From: Candidatus Anaerostipes avistercoris
GTDB lineage: Bacteria > Bacillota > Clostridia > Lachnospirales > Lachnospiraceae
Direction: 5' to 3'
Assembly (NCBI GenBank): GCA_019119895.1
Contig: DWWD01000030.1
Coordinates: forward strand, 39,569-103,568
Length of the DNA stretch: 64,000 nt
The position numbers were made by a program, and so were the translations under genes. Numbering within the stretch: the stretch's first letter is position 1; every line of letters begins with the position of its first letter. Below, piece by piece: positions 26,260 to 35,108 of the stretch. The notes beneath the pieces were generated by a model. The model had not been told where the DNA came from, did not search any database, and saw nothing but the letters and a program-made list of their open reading frames with translations.

Positions 26260-26691
26260 ATGAAAAATCTTGTGTTAGTCAGCCATGGAACGTTTGCTGA
26301 AGGCTTGAAGAGCGTTATGCTGATGCTTGCGGGAGAACAGGCGAAAGAGATCATCGCTGTTGGACTTGAAGATGGAATGAGTGCGGAAGAATTTGCAAAG
26401 AAATTTGCAGATGCTATCAGTCATATCAAAGAAGAGGATGAGATCATTCTCCTGGGGGATCTGATCGGAGGTTCTCCGTTAACAAACGCTATGGAGCAGA
26501 TTTCCAATAAAGGAATGCTGGATAAGACCGTGATCTTTGGAGGCATGAATCTGGCAATGGCTTTGACAGCAACACTTATGAAAGACGCGGTAGATATGGA
26601 CATGCTGAGAGAGAACCTGATCAACGAGGCAAAAGATGCAGTAAAAGAATTTGTAGCAGAACCTCAGGATGATGATGAGGATGATATCTAA
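26260..26691 (+). CDS. PTS mannose-family IIA component
   Basis: 143 residues, cytosolic. It accepts phosphate from HPr on H9 (VSHGTFAEG) and passes it to IIB. LLGDLIGGSPLTNA and GGMNLAMAL are family-typical. A strongly acidic tail (DDDEDDI) ends the protein; IIC has a similar tail. Start preceded by AAAGGAGAAGAGG. First gene of a five-gene transport operon. Confidence 0.93.
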   Translation: MKNLVLVSHGTFAEGLKSVMLMLAGEQAKEIIAVGLEDGMSAEEFAKKFADAISHIKEEDEIILLGDLIGGSPLTNAMEQISNKGMLDKTVIFGGMNLAMALTATLMKDAVDMDMLRENLINEAKDAVKEFVAEPQDDDEDDI

Positions 26692-26703
26692 GGAGGAAAA
26701 GAA

Positions 26704-27201
26704 ATGTCAGTATCATTTTTAAGAATCGACGACCGTATGATCCACGGTCAGACAGTAACAAGATGGTCTTTGGAGTATCCATGTGACGGATTAGTAGCTG
26801 TAAATGATAAGGCAGCAACCACACAGGCATTAAAAATGGCATATAAGAGTGCCAGCTCTAAAAAAACATTTGTATGGACATATGAGGCATGGAAGAAGAA
26901 ATGCCAGAAAGTATTGGACAGCAAGGATAATTATTTCCTGATCACAAAAGATCCAATTCAGATGAAAAAAATCCTTGTAGATGATGGATTTGTTCCAAGT
27001 GATGTAAAGAAGGTCATTGTAGGTCCTTGTAATGACCGTCCGGGAGCTGTAAAACTTGGAAATAATCAGTCTATTACCCAGGAAGAAGCAGAAGCTTTGG
27101 AAGCAATTTATCAGGCAGGATATGAAGTAGAATTCGCTTTGATCAAGGAAGCATCCATTGGAACCTGGGATAAATTTAGAGGACAATTTGGTTTTAACTA
27201 A
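26704..27201 (+). CDS. PTS mannose/fructose/sorbose-family IIB component
   Basis: 165 residues, cytosolic. The phosphorylated His is H14 in RIDDRMIHGQTVTRW, the family signature. Transfers phosphate from IIA to the incoming sugar. 12 bp after IIA, preceded by TAAGGAGG. Confidence 0.95.
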   Translation: MSVSFLRIDDRMIHGQTVTRWSLEYPCDGLVAVNDKAATTQALKMAYKSASSKKTFVWTYEAWKKKCQKVLDSKDNYFLITKDPIQMKKILVDDGFVPSDVKKVIVGPCNDRPGAVKLGNNQSITQEEAEALEAIYQAGYEVEFALIKEASIGTWDKFRGQFGFN

Positions 27202-27219
27202 AAGAGAGGAGAATGAATT

Positions 27220-28077
27220 ATGACGATCAGTTGGTTACAAGCGGCAATCTTAGGTATTTTTGCCTGCTTATCAAGTATGCCTGGAATGGGAGGTACCTCT
27301 ATTGGTAACTACACCTTAGGAAGACCATTAGTTGCGGGTCTTGTCTGTGGTATCGTTCTTGGTGATATTCAGGCCGGTGTATTAGTAGGTGCCGCAATGC
27401 AGGTTGTATATATTGCGCTGGTAACACCAGGCGGAACCGTATCTGCCGATGTTCGTGCCGTATCTTATATCGGTATCCCGCTGGCAATGTTAGCTTTGAA
27501 TTCTTACGGATTAAGTGCTTCCTCTGAAGAAGGAATCGCAATGGCAACATCTTTCGGAGCCATGGTAGGAACTCTGGGAACTGTATTATTCTATGGAACA
27601 GCAACCATCAACCTGGTATGGCAGCATATCGGATGGAAAGCCGTTGAAAAAGGAAACTTTAAGAAACTTTATCTTGTAAATATGGGACTTCCTTGGATTT
27701 CACATATTCTCTGCAGTTTTATTCCTGCATTAGTTATGTGTAAATTAGGAGTACCAGTTGTTGAAGCAATCAAAACAGCTCTGCCGATGGACGGACTTGC
27801 AATGAAAACACTGTTTACAGTAGGAAGCATGCTCCCTTGTGTCGGAATTGCGATCCTGTTAAAACAGGTTGTAGAAAAAGCGGTAGATTTCATTCCATTC
27901 TTCTTCGGATTCACATTAGCAGCAAGTATGGGACTGAATCTGGTATCTGTAACTGTTGTTGCAGGAATGTTCGCAATCATTTACTACAACATTAAGATGA
28001 TCGGAATCAGGGCAAAAGAAGCAGCGTTAGCTTCCGGAGGCTCTATCGATGATGATGACGATGAGGAGGAAATATAA
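27220..28077 (+). CDS. PTS mannose-family IIC component
   Basis: 285 residues, polytopic membrane protein forming the sugar channel with IID. Signature GRPLVAGLVCGIVLGD and VGAAMQVVYIALVTPGG; several further hydrophobic helices. Acidic C-terminal tail DDDDDEEEI. Sugar specificity (mannose, fructose, sorbose, N-acetyl-hexosamine) cannot be read from sequence alone. RBS AAGAGAGGAG. Confidence 0.94.
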   Translation: MTISWLQAAILGIFACLSSMPGMGGTSIGNYTLGRPLVAGLVCGIVLGDIQAGVLVGAAMQVVYIALVTPGGTVSADVRAVSYIGIPLAMLALNSYGLSASSEEGIAMATSFGAMVGTLGTVLFYGTATINLVWQHIGWKAVEKGNFKKLYLVNMGLPWISHILCSFIPALVMCKLGVPVVEAIKTALPMDGLAMKTLFTVGSMLPCVGIAILLKQVVEKAVDFIPFFFGFTLAASMGLNLVSVTVVAGMFAIIYYNIKMIGIRAKEAALASGGSIDDDDDEEEI

Positions 28078-28078
28078 T

Positions 28079-28915
28079 ATGGCAGAGAAAAAGCTATCTA
28101 AAAAAGCGTTAAATAAATCATTCCGTAACTGGTATTATGGAAATCTGACATGTTTCTCACAGGAACATATGCAGACATTTGGTTATCTGTGTGCAATGCT
28201 TCCTCTGGTGGAAGAATTATATGACACCAAAGAGGAACAGAAAGAAGCAATGAATACATACACCGCTTTCTTCAATACAGAGCCTCAGGTCGGAGCCGTG
28301 ATCGTAGGTATCACAGCAGGTCTGGAAGAAGCAAAAGCAAATGGAAATGACGATGTAGACGCAGAGACGATCAATGGTATCCGTGCCGGACTGATGGGAC
28401 CGATTGCTGGTATCGGAGATTCCCTGGTTGTTGGTACTTTGATCCCAATCTTACTTGGAATTGCCTTAGGATTATCCACAGGCGGATCTGTTGTAGGTCC
28501 GATCTTCTACATCATTGCATGGAACCTGATCGTAACATTAGGAATGAAATTCCTGTACACAAAAGGTTATGAACTTGGTGGAAAAGCCGTTGACGTGCTG
28601 GTCGGTGAACGAGCGACGGCAATCAGAGAGTCTATCGTAATGCTTGGAACCATGGTTGTAGGATCTGTAGCATCTACATGGGTATCTGTAACAACATCTT
28701 TCCATCTGGTAAATGACGCAGGAGAAGAATTCCTGAATCTTCAGAAACAGTTAGATTCTGTATATCCGGGATGCCTGACAGCCGCATTTGTTATCTTCTG
28801 CTGGTGGCTGATGGCTAAGAAGAGAGTTTCTCCGGTTGTTACCATGCTGATTTTAGTTGTTATCGCATTCGTTGGAGTTTTAGTTGGATTCTTCAATCCA
28901 GGATTAAAATATTAA
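28079..28915 (+). CDS. PTS mannose-family IID component
   Basis: 278 residues from the ATG at 28079, which follows AGGAGGA in the IIC acidic tail codons; an in-frame earlier ATG lies inside IIC. N-terminal family motif NWYYGNLTCFSQEHMQTFGYLCAM and LMGPIAGIGDSLVVGTLIP are diagnostic. C-terminal membrane helices. Partners IIC one base upstream. Confidence 0.94.
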   Translation: MAEKKLSKKALNKSFRNWYYGNLTCFSQEHMQTFGYLCAMLPLVEELYDTKEEQKEAMNTYTAFFNTEPQVGAVIVGITAGLEEAKANGNDDVDAETINGIRAGLMGPIAGIGDSLVVGTLIPILLGIALGLSTGGSVVGPIFYIIAWNLIVTLGMKFLYTKGYELGGKAVDVLVGERATAIRESIVMLGTMVVGSVASTWVSVTTSFHLVNDAGEEFLNLQKQLDSVYPGCLTAAFVIFCWWLMAKKRVSPVVTMLILVVIAFVGVLVGFFNPGLKY

Positions 28916-28930
28916 GAAAGGAAGGTCACA

Positions 28931-29215
28931 ATGACAGTGCAGACGAAACAGCAGCAGTTAAAAGAAATCGAATATCAGACAAAAATGTTAAATAACCTGA
29001 AAAAATGGATGCGTAATCTCATTATTTTATCCTCCATCGGAGTTGTAGTCGCATACTGGGCATTAAATCTGCAAAGTGGAATGCCATATCAGATCATAGG
29101 GGTGATCGGGGTGATTCTGGCTGCTGTGAGCGTTGTGTTCTGTGCGGTCACAGGCCTTGCTTTTAAGAATGGGAAAGCAAATGTAGAAAAAATCATCAGG
29201 ATTGTAGAACAGTGA
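28931..29215 (+). CDS. small two-helix membrane protein of the PTS operon
   Basis: 94 residues. Short amphipathic N-terminus (QQQLKEIEYQTKMLNNLKKW) then two membrane helices (about 28-45 and 52-74) and a basic end. I do not recognise a named family. Its place as last gene of the PTS operon, 15 bp after IID with AAAGGAAGG upstream, suggests an accessory to the transporter. Confidence 0.75.
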   Translation: MTVQTKQQQLKEIEYQTKMLNNLKKWMRNLIILSSIGVVVAYWALNLQSGMPYQIIGVIGVILAAVSVVFCAVTGLAFKNGKANVEKIIRIVEQ

Positions 29216-29251
29216 CAGATGAGTTCTTTGAACCAAATGATATAAATAAGG

Positions 29252-29287
29252 GAAAGCAGCGGATCGATTTACAAATTCGCTGCTTTC
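29252..29287 (+). terminator. intrinsic terminator after PTS operon
   Basis: GAAAGCAGCG pairs with CGCTGCTTTC; the T run is short, so it may be leaky into the HAD gene. Confidence 0.7.
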
Positions 29288-29326
29288 TTGTAAAATAAAA
29301 CCAATGAAACAAAAAAGGAGGAAGAC

Positions 29327-30139
29327 ATGCTGTACGGTAAGGAATATAAAGCTGTATTCAGCGATATTGACGGGACACTTTTAAACACATCACATCAGAT
29401 TCCGGAAAAGACCAGAGAGAAAATCATGGATATGAACTGCCATGGAATTCCGTTCGTTCTTGTATCTGCCAGGATGCCGAAAGGAATGAGAGCCATAAGG
29501 GATGAACTGGGAAGCCGTAATCCGATGATCTGTTACAGCGGAGCTCTGGTTGTAGATGGGGACGAGAAACCAATCTACAGTGTAGCGCTGAAAGACGGGG
29601 AAGCTCAGGAAATCTGCAAAGCGATTCCTGAAATCACACCGGATGTTTCAGTCAATGTATATTCTAATGACAGATGGATGGCAGAAGATCTGAAAGAATA
29701 CTGGGTAGATCAGGAGATGAAGATTACAGGAGTCAGGGCGGAAGAAGTATCTTTCCAGGATGAAGAGGTAATGAAAGAGGTCCACAAGATTCTTTGTATG
29801 GGGCCGGCAGACAGCATCACAGTTTTGGAAAAGAAGCTGCAGGAAAGATTTCCGGATATCCGTATTTATAAATCCAAGGATACATATCTTGAAATCATGT
29901 CCATGAAGGCATCAAAATCTGACGCGGTCCATATGCTGGAGCATGTGTTCGGGGTTACAAGAGAAGAGATCATCGCATTTGGAGATGGTCACAATGATAT
30001 TGACATGATACAGTATGCCGGTCTTGGTGTTGCCATGGGAAATGCTTCACAAGAGGTAAAGAAGGCAGCAGATTATGTGACGGATATAAATGACAGAGAA
30101 GGACTTCGGCAGGTACTGGATCAGGCTTTTTCACTCTAA
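29327..30139 (+). CDS. HAD-superfamily (Cof-type, IIB) phosphatase
   Basis: 270 residues. Motif I FSDIDGTLL (nucleophile Asp about residue 11), VSARM as motif II, and AFGDGHNDIDMI as motif IV. YidA/Cof-like sugar phosphatase fold with a C2 cap. Starts after AAAAAGGAGGAAG, 111 bp after the PTS operon. It could dephosphorylate a sugar phosphate made by the PTS, which is inference from position. Confidence 0.9.
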   Translation: MLYGKEYKAVFSDIDGTLLNTSHQIPEKTREKIMDMNCHGIPFVLVSARMPKGMRAIRDELGSRNPMICYSGALVVDGDEKPIYSVALKDGEAQEICKAIPEITPDVSVNVYSNDRWMAEDLKEYWVDQEMKITGVRAEEVSFQDEEVMKEVHKILCMGPADSITVLEKKLQERFPDIRIYKSKDTYLEIMSMKASKSDAVHMLEHVFGVTREEIIAFGDGHNDIDMIQYAGLGVAMGNASQEVKKAADYVTDINDREGLRQVLDQAFSL

Positions 30140-30165
30140 GTGGAAGTTTTGGGAAAAAACAGGGG

Positions 30166-30194
30166 TTGACAGTATAGAAGAGTCGTGCTATTGT
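30166..30194 (+). promoter_or_regulatory. promoter of the riboflavin operon leader
   Basis: TTGACA (30166-30171), 17 bases, TATTGT (30189-30194), starting transcription just ahead of the riboswitch. Confidence 0.7.
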
Positions 30195-30212
30195 TATACG
30201 TGAATTGAATAG

Positions 30213-30321
30213 TATCTTCAGGGCAGGGTGAAATTCCCTACCGGCGGTACAGCCCGCGAGCCGTAAGGCATGATCCGGTGAGACTCCGGAGCCGACAGTA
30301 TAGTCTGGATGGAAGAAGATT
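30213..30321 (+). promoter_or_regulatory. FMN riboswitch (RFN element)
   Basis: Closing stem ATCTTC (30214-30219) pairs with GAAGAT (30315-30320). The conserved core AGGGCAGGGTGAAATTCCC, the CCGGCGGTA segment and GATCCGGTGAGACTCCGG then GCCGACAGT match the RFN consensus. It controls the downstream ribDEAH genes by FMN-dependent termination. Confidence 0.97.
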
Positions 30322-30345
30322 GAGAAGCGCAAGGCAGATCATATG

Positions 30346-30378
30346 TCCTGGAATTATTTGTAATTCCAGGATTTTTTT
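30346..30378 (+). terminator. riboswitch expression-platform terminator
   Basis: TCCTGGAATTA / TAATTCCAGGA with a four-base loop and seven T; formed when FMN is bound. Confidence 0.9.
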
Positions 30379-30380
30379 AT

Positions 30381-30409
30381 TCCATAGGAAATCGTGTTGC
30401 TATGAAATA
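30381..30409. repeat. degenerate copy of a dispersed hairpin repeat
   Basis: TCCATAGGAA...TGCTATGAAATA resembles the hairpin at 45066-45093 (shared CATAGGAAA and CTATGAAA arms). It lies between the two leader terminators of the rib operon. Confidence 0.35.
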
Positions 30410-30468
30410 AAGATGATCCCTGAAAGCGCGCTGTATATAACTTTATGATGCTAAACTGGCAGAGGAAT

Positions 30469-30512
30469 AAAGAACAGATCCTGAAGATAATTTGGGATCT
30501 GTTCTTTTTTTT
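30469..30512 (+). terminator. second terminator in the rib leader
   Basis: AAAGAACAGATCC pairs with GGGATCTGTTCTTT (one mismatch), then eight T. It lies about 50 bases before ribD, beyond the riboswitch terminator. A possible internal promoter CTGAAA-N18-TATGAT (30420-30449) lies just before it. Confidence 0.85.
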
Positions 30513-30563
30513 ATCATAAAAAGTTCCTTTTAGAACAGAAAAAGATAAAGGAGATGAAGGCAT

Positions 30564-31664
30564 TTGGAACGAAAATTTATGGAACGGGCAGTCTGGATTG
30601 CCAGGAGAGGAGCCGGATGGACCAATCCAAACCCGATGGTAGGAGCCGTCATTGTAAAAGAAGGTGAGATCATTGGAGAAGGATGGCATGAAAAGATCGG
30701 CGGACTCCATGCGGAGAGAAATGCTTTAAAAAACTGTAAAAAGGATCCCAGAGGGGCGGATCTCTATGTGACTTTGGAGCCATGCTGCCATTATGGGAAG
30801 ACGCCGCCTTGCACAGATGCAATCATCCGCAGCGGAATCAAAAGAGTCTATATCGGATGTCTGGATCCGAATCCGAAAGTAGCAGGAAAAGGAGCGGAAA
30901 TTCTGAAAGATAATGAAATTGAAGTTATGACCGGCATTATGGAAAAAGAATGCAGAGAATTAAATGATGTTTTCTTTTACTATATCCAGCATGATATGCC
31001 GTATGTAGCATTGAAATATGCCATGACCATGGATGGAAAGATTGCCACCAGAACAGGAGAATCTAAATGGATTACCGGAGATGAGGCCAGGAGACATACC
31101 CACCGGCTGAGACATCGTTATGCTGCGATTATGGCAGGAATCGGAACTATAATTTCAGATGATCCTATGCTGAATGTTCGGCTGGAAAATGGAAACAATC
31201 CTGTGAGAATTATCTGTGATTCCCGGCTTCGGATTCCTGAGACGGCAAAAGTGGTAGAGACAGCAAAAGAAATTCCAACGATCATTGCCATATGTTCCGG
31301 AGATTTGCAAAAGATCAGACGTCTGGAACAGGCCGGATGTTCCGTCTGGAACCTGCCGGAAGAAAAAGGCCATGTATCGTTAAAAGCAGTCTTAAGAGAA
31401 CTTCGAAAACAGGAGATTGACAGTGTTCTGGTCGAAGGCGGGGGAATTTTAAATGAGGCTTTGGTTAAAAGCGGCTGCGTTAATTATGTACATACCTACA
31501 TAGCTCCGAAGATCATCGGCGGGGAATCTGCGAAAACTCCGGTGGAAGGAGAAGGAATTGGGAAATTATCCGAGGCGCTGATACTGGAACATATTAAGAT
31601 GAAGAAAATCGGCGAGGATGTGCTGCTGGAAGGAAAGGTGAAAAAATGTTTACCGGAATCATAG
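30564..31664 (+). CDS. ribD: bifunctional diaminohydroxyphosphoribosylaminopyrimidine deaminase / 5-amino-6-(5-phosphoribosylamino)uracil reductase (TTG start)
   Basis: 366 residues. N-terminal deaminase domain with zinc motif HAERNAL and PCCHYGKTPPC; C-terminal reductase domain from YVALKYAMTMDGKIATRTGESKWITG. Performs the second and third steps of riboflavin synthesis from GTP. Start is TTG at 30564 (AAGGAG ten bases upstream), because family homology (MERKFMERAVWIARRG) begins there; an ATG at 30579 is the alternative. First gene under the FMN riboswitch. Confidence 0.95.
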   Translation: MERKFMERAVWIARRGAGWTNPNPMVGAVIVKEGEIIGEGWHEKIGGLHAERNALKNCKKDPRGADLYVTLEPCCHYGKTPPCTDAIIRSGIKRVYIGCLDPNPKVAGKGAEILKDNEIEVMTGIMEKECRELNDVFFYYIQHDMPYVALKYAMTMDGKIATRTGESKWITGDEARRHTHRLRHRYAAIMAGIGTIISDDPMLNVRLENGNNPVRIICDSRLRIPETAKVVETAKEIPTIIAICSGDLQKIRRLEQAGCSVWNLPEEKGHVSLKAVLRELRKQEIDSVLVEGGGILNEALVKSGCVNYVHTYIAPKIIGGESAKTPVEGEGIGKLSEALILEHIKMKKIGEDVLLEGKVKKCLPES

Positions 31665-32296
31665 AAGAACTAGGGAAGGTTGTATCATTAAAAAGAGGAA
31701 GCCAGGCGGCAGTTCTTACCATAGAAGGAAACGTGATCTTTGACGATCTTAAATTAGGTGACAGCGTAGCAGTCAATGGTGTCTGTCTGACAGCAAGTCA
31801 TATCAGCGGAAATGTTTTCCAGGCGGATGTAATGAATGAAACTTTTCACAGAAGCAGCCTGGGAAGCCTGCAGAAAGGCGACCGGGTAAATCTGGAACGG
31901 GCCATGGCGGCCAATGGGAGATTCGGCGGTCATATGGTGGCAGGCCATATTGATGCAGCAGGAGAGCTGATCAGCAAAAAGAAGGATGACAATGCCGTCT
32001 GGTTTACGGTCAAAGCGCCGCCGCAGGTCATGCGTTACTGTGTGGAAAAAGGTTCCATTGCATTGGATGGAATCAGTCTGACCATTGCGGAACTGGGAGA
32101 GGATACCATATCAGTGTCTATGATTCCTCATACGATGGAACATACAAATTTTGCCAGTAAAAAGATCGGTGATCGAGTCAATCTGGAAAATGATATGGTT
32201 GGAAAATATGTGGAAAAATTATTGCAGACTCCGAAGGAACAGGAAAAAAAGACTTCAGGGATTACGATGGAAACTCTGCTTCGTGCAGGGTTTTAG
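31646..32296 (+). CDS. ribE: riboflavin synthase alpha chain
   Basis: 216 residues, two lumazine-binding repeats: MFTGIIEELG...NGVCLT and the second starting near residue 97 (HMVAGHIDAAGE, LDGISLTI). Dismutates two 6,7-dimethyl-8-ribityllumazine into riboflavin. Overlaps the end of ribD by 19 bases, so translation is coupled. Confidence 0.96.
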   Translation: MFTGIIEELGKVVSLKRGSQAAVLTIEGNVIFDDLKLGDSVAVNGVCLTASHISGNVFQADVMNETFHRSSLGSLQKGDRVNLERAMAANGRFGGHMVAGHIDAAGELISKKKDDNAVWFTVKAPPQVMRYCVEKGSIALDGISLTIAELGEDTISVSMIPHTMEHTNFASKKIGDRVNLENDMVGKYVEKLLQTPKEQEKKTSGITMETLLRAGF

Positions 32297-32311
32297 AAGG
32301 GAGACAGAAAC

Positions 32312-32923
32312 ATGAAAAAAATTAACAAAGTTGATGTGGTCTGCCAGGCGGTTACGCCGATGCCGACCAAATACGGAACATTCACAGCCCATGGATATGA
32401 AAATCCAAAAACAGGGGAACACCATATTGCGCTGGTAAAAGGTGACATTGCAGACGGTGAACCGGTCTTATGCCGTGTTCATTCTGAATGCCTGACAGGG
32501 GACACCTTTGGCTCTCTGCGGTGTGACTGCGGAGAACAGCTGCATCAGGCGCTCCGTCAGATCGAAGCGGAAGGAAGAGGAGTCCTCCTGTATATGCGCC
32601 AGGAAGGAAGAGGCATCGGCCTGATTAATAAACTGAAGGCATACGCTCTCCAGGATCAGGGAATGGATACCGTTGAGGCGAATCTGGCGCTGGGATTTGA
32701 TGAAGACCTTAGAACCTATGACGTGGGAGCCAGTATTTTATGGGATCTGGGAGTAAGAAAACTTCGTCTTCTGACCAACAATCCAACAAAAATCGAAGGA
32801 TTAAGCGAATTCGGACTGGAGATTGTGGAGAGAGTTCCGATTCAGATGGAACTGACAGACTATGATCAGAAATATATGAAGACAAAGCAGGAAAAAATGC
32901 ATCATATGACCACATATAAATAA
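32312..32923 (+). CDS. ribA: GTP cyclohydrolase II
   Basis: 203 residues. Opens GTP to start riboflavin synthesis. Zinc cysteines in [19 protein letters not shown], and active-site [11 protein letters not shown] with the NPTKIEGL end. Most Firmicutes have a RibBA fusion; here the DHBP synthase (RibB) half is missing and the protein starts directly at the RibA domain. Start preceded by GAAGGGAGA. Confidence 0.95.
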   Translation: MKKINKVDVVCQAVTPMPTKYGTFTAHGYENPKTGEHHIALVKGDIADGEPVLCRVHSECLTGDTFGSLRCDCGEQLHQALRQIEAEGRGVLLYMRQEGRGIGLINKLKAYALQDQGMDTVEANLALGFDEDLRTYDVGASILWDLGVRKLRLLTNNPTKIEGLSEFGLEIVERVPIQMELTDYDQKYMKTKQEKMHHMTTYK

Positions 32924-32943
32924 AAGCAGAAAAGGAGATAAAA

Positions 32944-33411
32944 ATGAGAGTATTAGAAGGAAAATTAGTAGCAGAAGGCATTAAAGTAGGAATCGTTGCG
33001 GCAAGATTTAATGAATTTATCGTATCGAAACTGGTATCCGGCGCTCTGGATGGTCTGAAAAGACACGATGTGAAAGAAGATGACATTGACGTAGCATGGG
33101 TTCCGGGAGCTTTTGAGATTCCGCTGATTGCTGACAAAATGGCGAAAAGCGGGAAATATGATGCTGTTATCTGTCTTGGAACTGTAATCCGCGGAGCAAC
33201 CAGCCACTATGATTATGTGTGCAATGAGGCGTCCAAGGGAATTGCCCAGGTATCTCTGTCAACCGGCATTCCGGTACTGTTCGGTGTTGTGACAACAGAA
33301 AATATCGAGCAGGCAATTGAGCGTGCCGGAACAAAGGCAGGAAATAAAGGTTATGACTGTGCGCTGTCTGCAATCGAGATGGTACAGCTGATCCGTCAGA
33401 TTGAAGAATAG
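32944..33411 (+). CDS. ribH: 6,7-dimethyl-8-ribityllumazine synthase
   Basis: 155 residues. Joins the ribityl-aminouracil with dihydroxybutanone phosphate. Family motifs [17 protein letters not shown] and [14 protein letters not shown] (catalytic His) are intact. Forms icosahedral or pentameric shells in relatives. RBS AAAAGGAG, 20 bp after ribA. Confidence 0.96.
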   Translation: MRVLEGKLVAEGIKVGIVAARFNEFIVSKLVSGALDGLKRHDVKEDDIDVAWVPGAFEIPLIADKMAKSGKYDAVICLGTVIRGATSHYDYVCNEASKGIAQVSLSTGIPVLFGVVTTENIEQAIERAGTKAGNKGYDCALSAIEMVQLIRQIEE

Positions 33412-33423
33412 AAGGTGTCTGCA

Positions 33424-34971
33424 ATGGAAAAATACTATCTGGGATTTGATGCGGGAACACAGAGTGTAAAAGCCGCAGTCTATGATGAAGACATGAAATG
33501 TGTGGCATCCTGTGTGAATCCCACAGAACTTTATTATCCTCATCCTGGATGGGTGGAAATGGATGCGGACCAGTACCTGGAAGCGGCGGCAGCCGGGATC
33601 CGGGGATGTACGGAACAGATGAAGAAAATGGGGAAAGATCCTGCCGGAATCCGGGCTGTTTTTGGAGATGGTATTATCTGCGGAATCGTAGGTGTGGATG
33701 AGAATTTTCAGGCAGTCACGCCGTATATCAATTATCTGGATTCCAGAACGCAAAAAGATGTAGAAGAATTATGCGCCAAAAATCTGGACATCTGGGCAGA
33801 AGAAACGGGAAATCCACAGCCAAACTGTATGTTTCCGGCTATGTTTGCCCGCTGGATGATGAGAAACTGTGAGGAATATAAAAAACGCGGAAAAAAGTTT
33901 GTTCATAATGCGCCGTATATTCTGGCCCATCTGGCAGGCCTGAAGGCAGAGGATGCGTTTATTGACTGGGGCACTATGTCGGGATGGGGTCTTGGATATT
34001 GTGTTCTGGAGAAACGATGGTCCAAAGAACAGCTTGAGATCCTGGGAATTCCGGAAGAAATGATGCCTGCGATAAAAAAACCATGGGACATCATCGGAAA
34101 TCTTACAGAAGAATTTGCTGAAAAAACAGGACTTGCTGCCGGAACTCCAATCTGCGCGGGAGCGGGAGATACCATGCAGTCCATGATTGGATGCGGTGTT
34201 ACAGAGACAAACAAGGCTGCAGATGTTGCCGGAACCTGTGCCATGTTCTGTATCGCAACAGACGGGATTAAGCCGGAACTGAGCCGTCCGGAAAACCAGC
34301 TGATCTTTAACAGCGGGACTCTGGAAAATACATATTTCTACTGGGGATATATACGGACTGGAGGTCTGGCGCTTCGGTGGTTCCGTGATAATGTATGTGG
34401 GGAAACTGGAAATGGCGCATATTTTGATGAACTTACTAAGAAAGCTGAGCAGGTGCCGGCAGGATCCAATGGTGTGCTGTTTCTTCCATATCTGACAGGG
34501 GGAATGGATGATATGCAGGATGTATCAGCGTGCTTTTTGAACATGACGATGGATACAGACCAGGGAATCTTATGGAACGCCGTTCTGGAAGCCATTGGCT
34601 ACGACTATATGGGAGTGACGGACGCCTATAAGGGAGGCGGTATTATCCCGGATGTGATCACGGTAACAGAAGGAGGCAGCAGATCCGGAAGATGGAACCA
34701 GATCAAAGCTGATATGATGAATTGTCCGGTCGTAACATTGGAAACGGCAGAAGGAGCCGTGCTGACGGATGCCGCAGCGGCAGCTTATGCAGTGGGAGAT
34801 ATAGGGGATCTGAAAACCGCATTTGAAAATAACCTGAAGGTGAAGGAAACTTATAAGCCAAGACCTGAAAACACTGTGAAATATAGAAAGATTTATGACA
34901 TGCAGAAAACACTGATTCGAAAAGATATGAGTCAGGCGTTTCGCGTGATGAAAGAAATCACAGCATTGTAG
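33424..34971 (+). CDS. FGGY-family carbohydrate kinase (xylulokinase-like)
   Basis: 515 residues. ASKHA fold with first phosphate motif YLGFDAGTQSVKAAVYD, substrate region HPGWVEMDAD, and CAGAGDTMQSMIGCGV / EGGSRSGRWNQIKADMM in the second half. Phosphorylates a ketose or polyol; the sugar is not certain, xylulose-like being the nearest subgroup. Start at ATG 33424 (AAGG eight bases before); a GTG nine bases earlier is too near the ribosome site. Only 12 bp after ribH, so it may be read from the rib operon, although functionally it fits the GntR/isomerase genes downstream. Confidence 0.88.
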   Translation: MEKYYLGFDAGTQSVKAAVYDEDMKCVASCVNPTELYYPHPGWVEMDADQYLEAAAAGIRGCTEQMKKMGKDPAGIRAVFGDGIICGIVGVDENFQAVTPYINYLDSRTQKDVEELCAKNLDIWAEETGNPQPNCMFPAMFARWMMRNCEEYKKRGKKFVHNAPYILAHLAGLKAEDAFIDWGTMSGWGLGYCVLEKRWSKEQLEILGIPEEMMPAIKKPWDIIGNLTEEFAEKTGLAAGTPICAGAGDTMQSMIGCGVTETNKAADVAGTCAMFCIATDGIKPELSRPENQLIFNSGTLENTYFYWGYIRTGGLALRWFRDNVCGETGNGAYFDELTKKAEQVPAGSNGVLFLPYLTGGMDDMQDVSACFLNMTMDTDQGILWNAVLEAIGYDYMGVTDAYKGGGIIPDVITVTEGGSRSGRWNQIKADMMNCPVVTLETAEGAVLTDAAAAAYAVGDIGDLKTAFENNLKVKETYKPRPENTVKYRKIYDMQKTLIRKDMSQAFRVMKEITAL

Positions 34972-34973
34972 AT

Positions 34974-35034
34974 AAAAGGGCATTTTGCCAAAATCCATGG
35001 ACAGGAGAGCGGATTTGGCGGAAGCCCTTTTTTC
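34974..35034 (+). terminator. intrinsic terminator after the kinase gene
   Basis: Nested stems: outer AAAAGGGC / GCCCTTTTTT and inner GCCAAAATCC / GGATTTGGC, ending in T. Confidence 0.82.
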
Positions 35035-35045
35035 GAAATGTAAAG

Positions 35046-35090
35046 TTGACAGAGAGGGAAAATTTGTTTATTATATTGTTATAACAATAT
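35046..35090 (+). promoter_or_regulatory. promoter and perfect GntR operator
   Basis: TTGACA-N17-TATTAT (35046-35074) followed by the perfect 18-bp palindrome ATATTGTTATAACAATAT (35073-35090), overlapping the start site. Suits autorepression by the GntR protein. Confidence 0.8.
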
Positions 35091-35108
35091 AAAATGAAGG
35101 AGTTTCTT

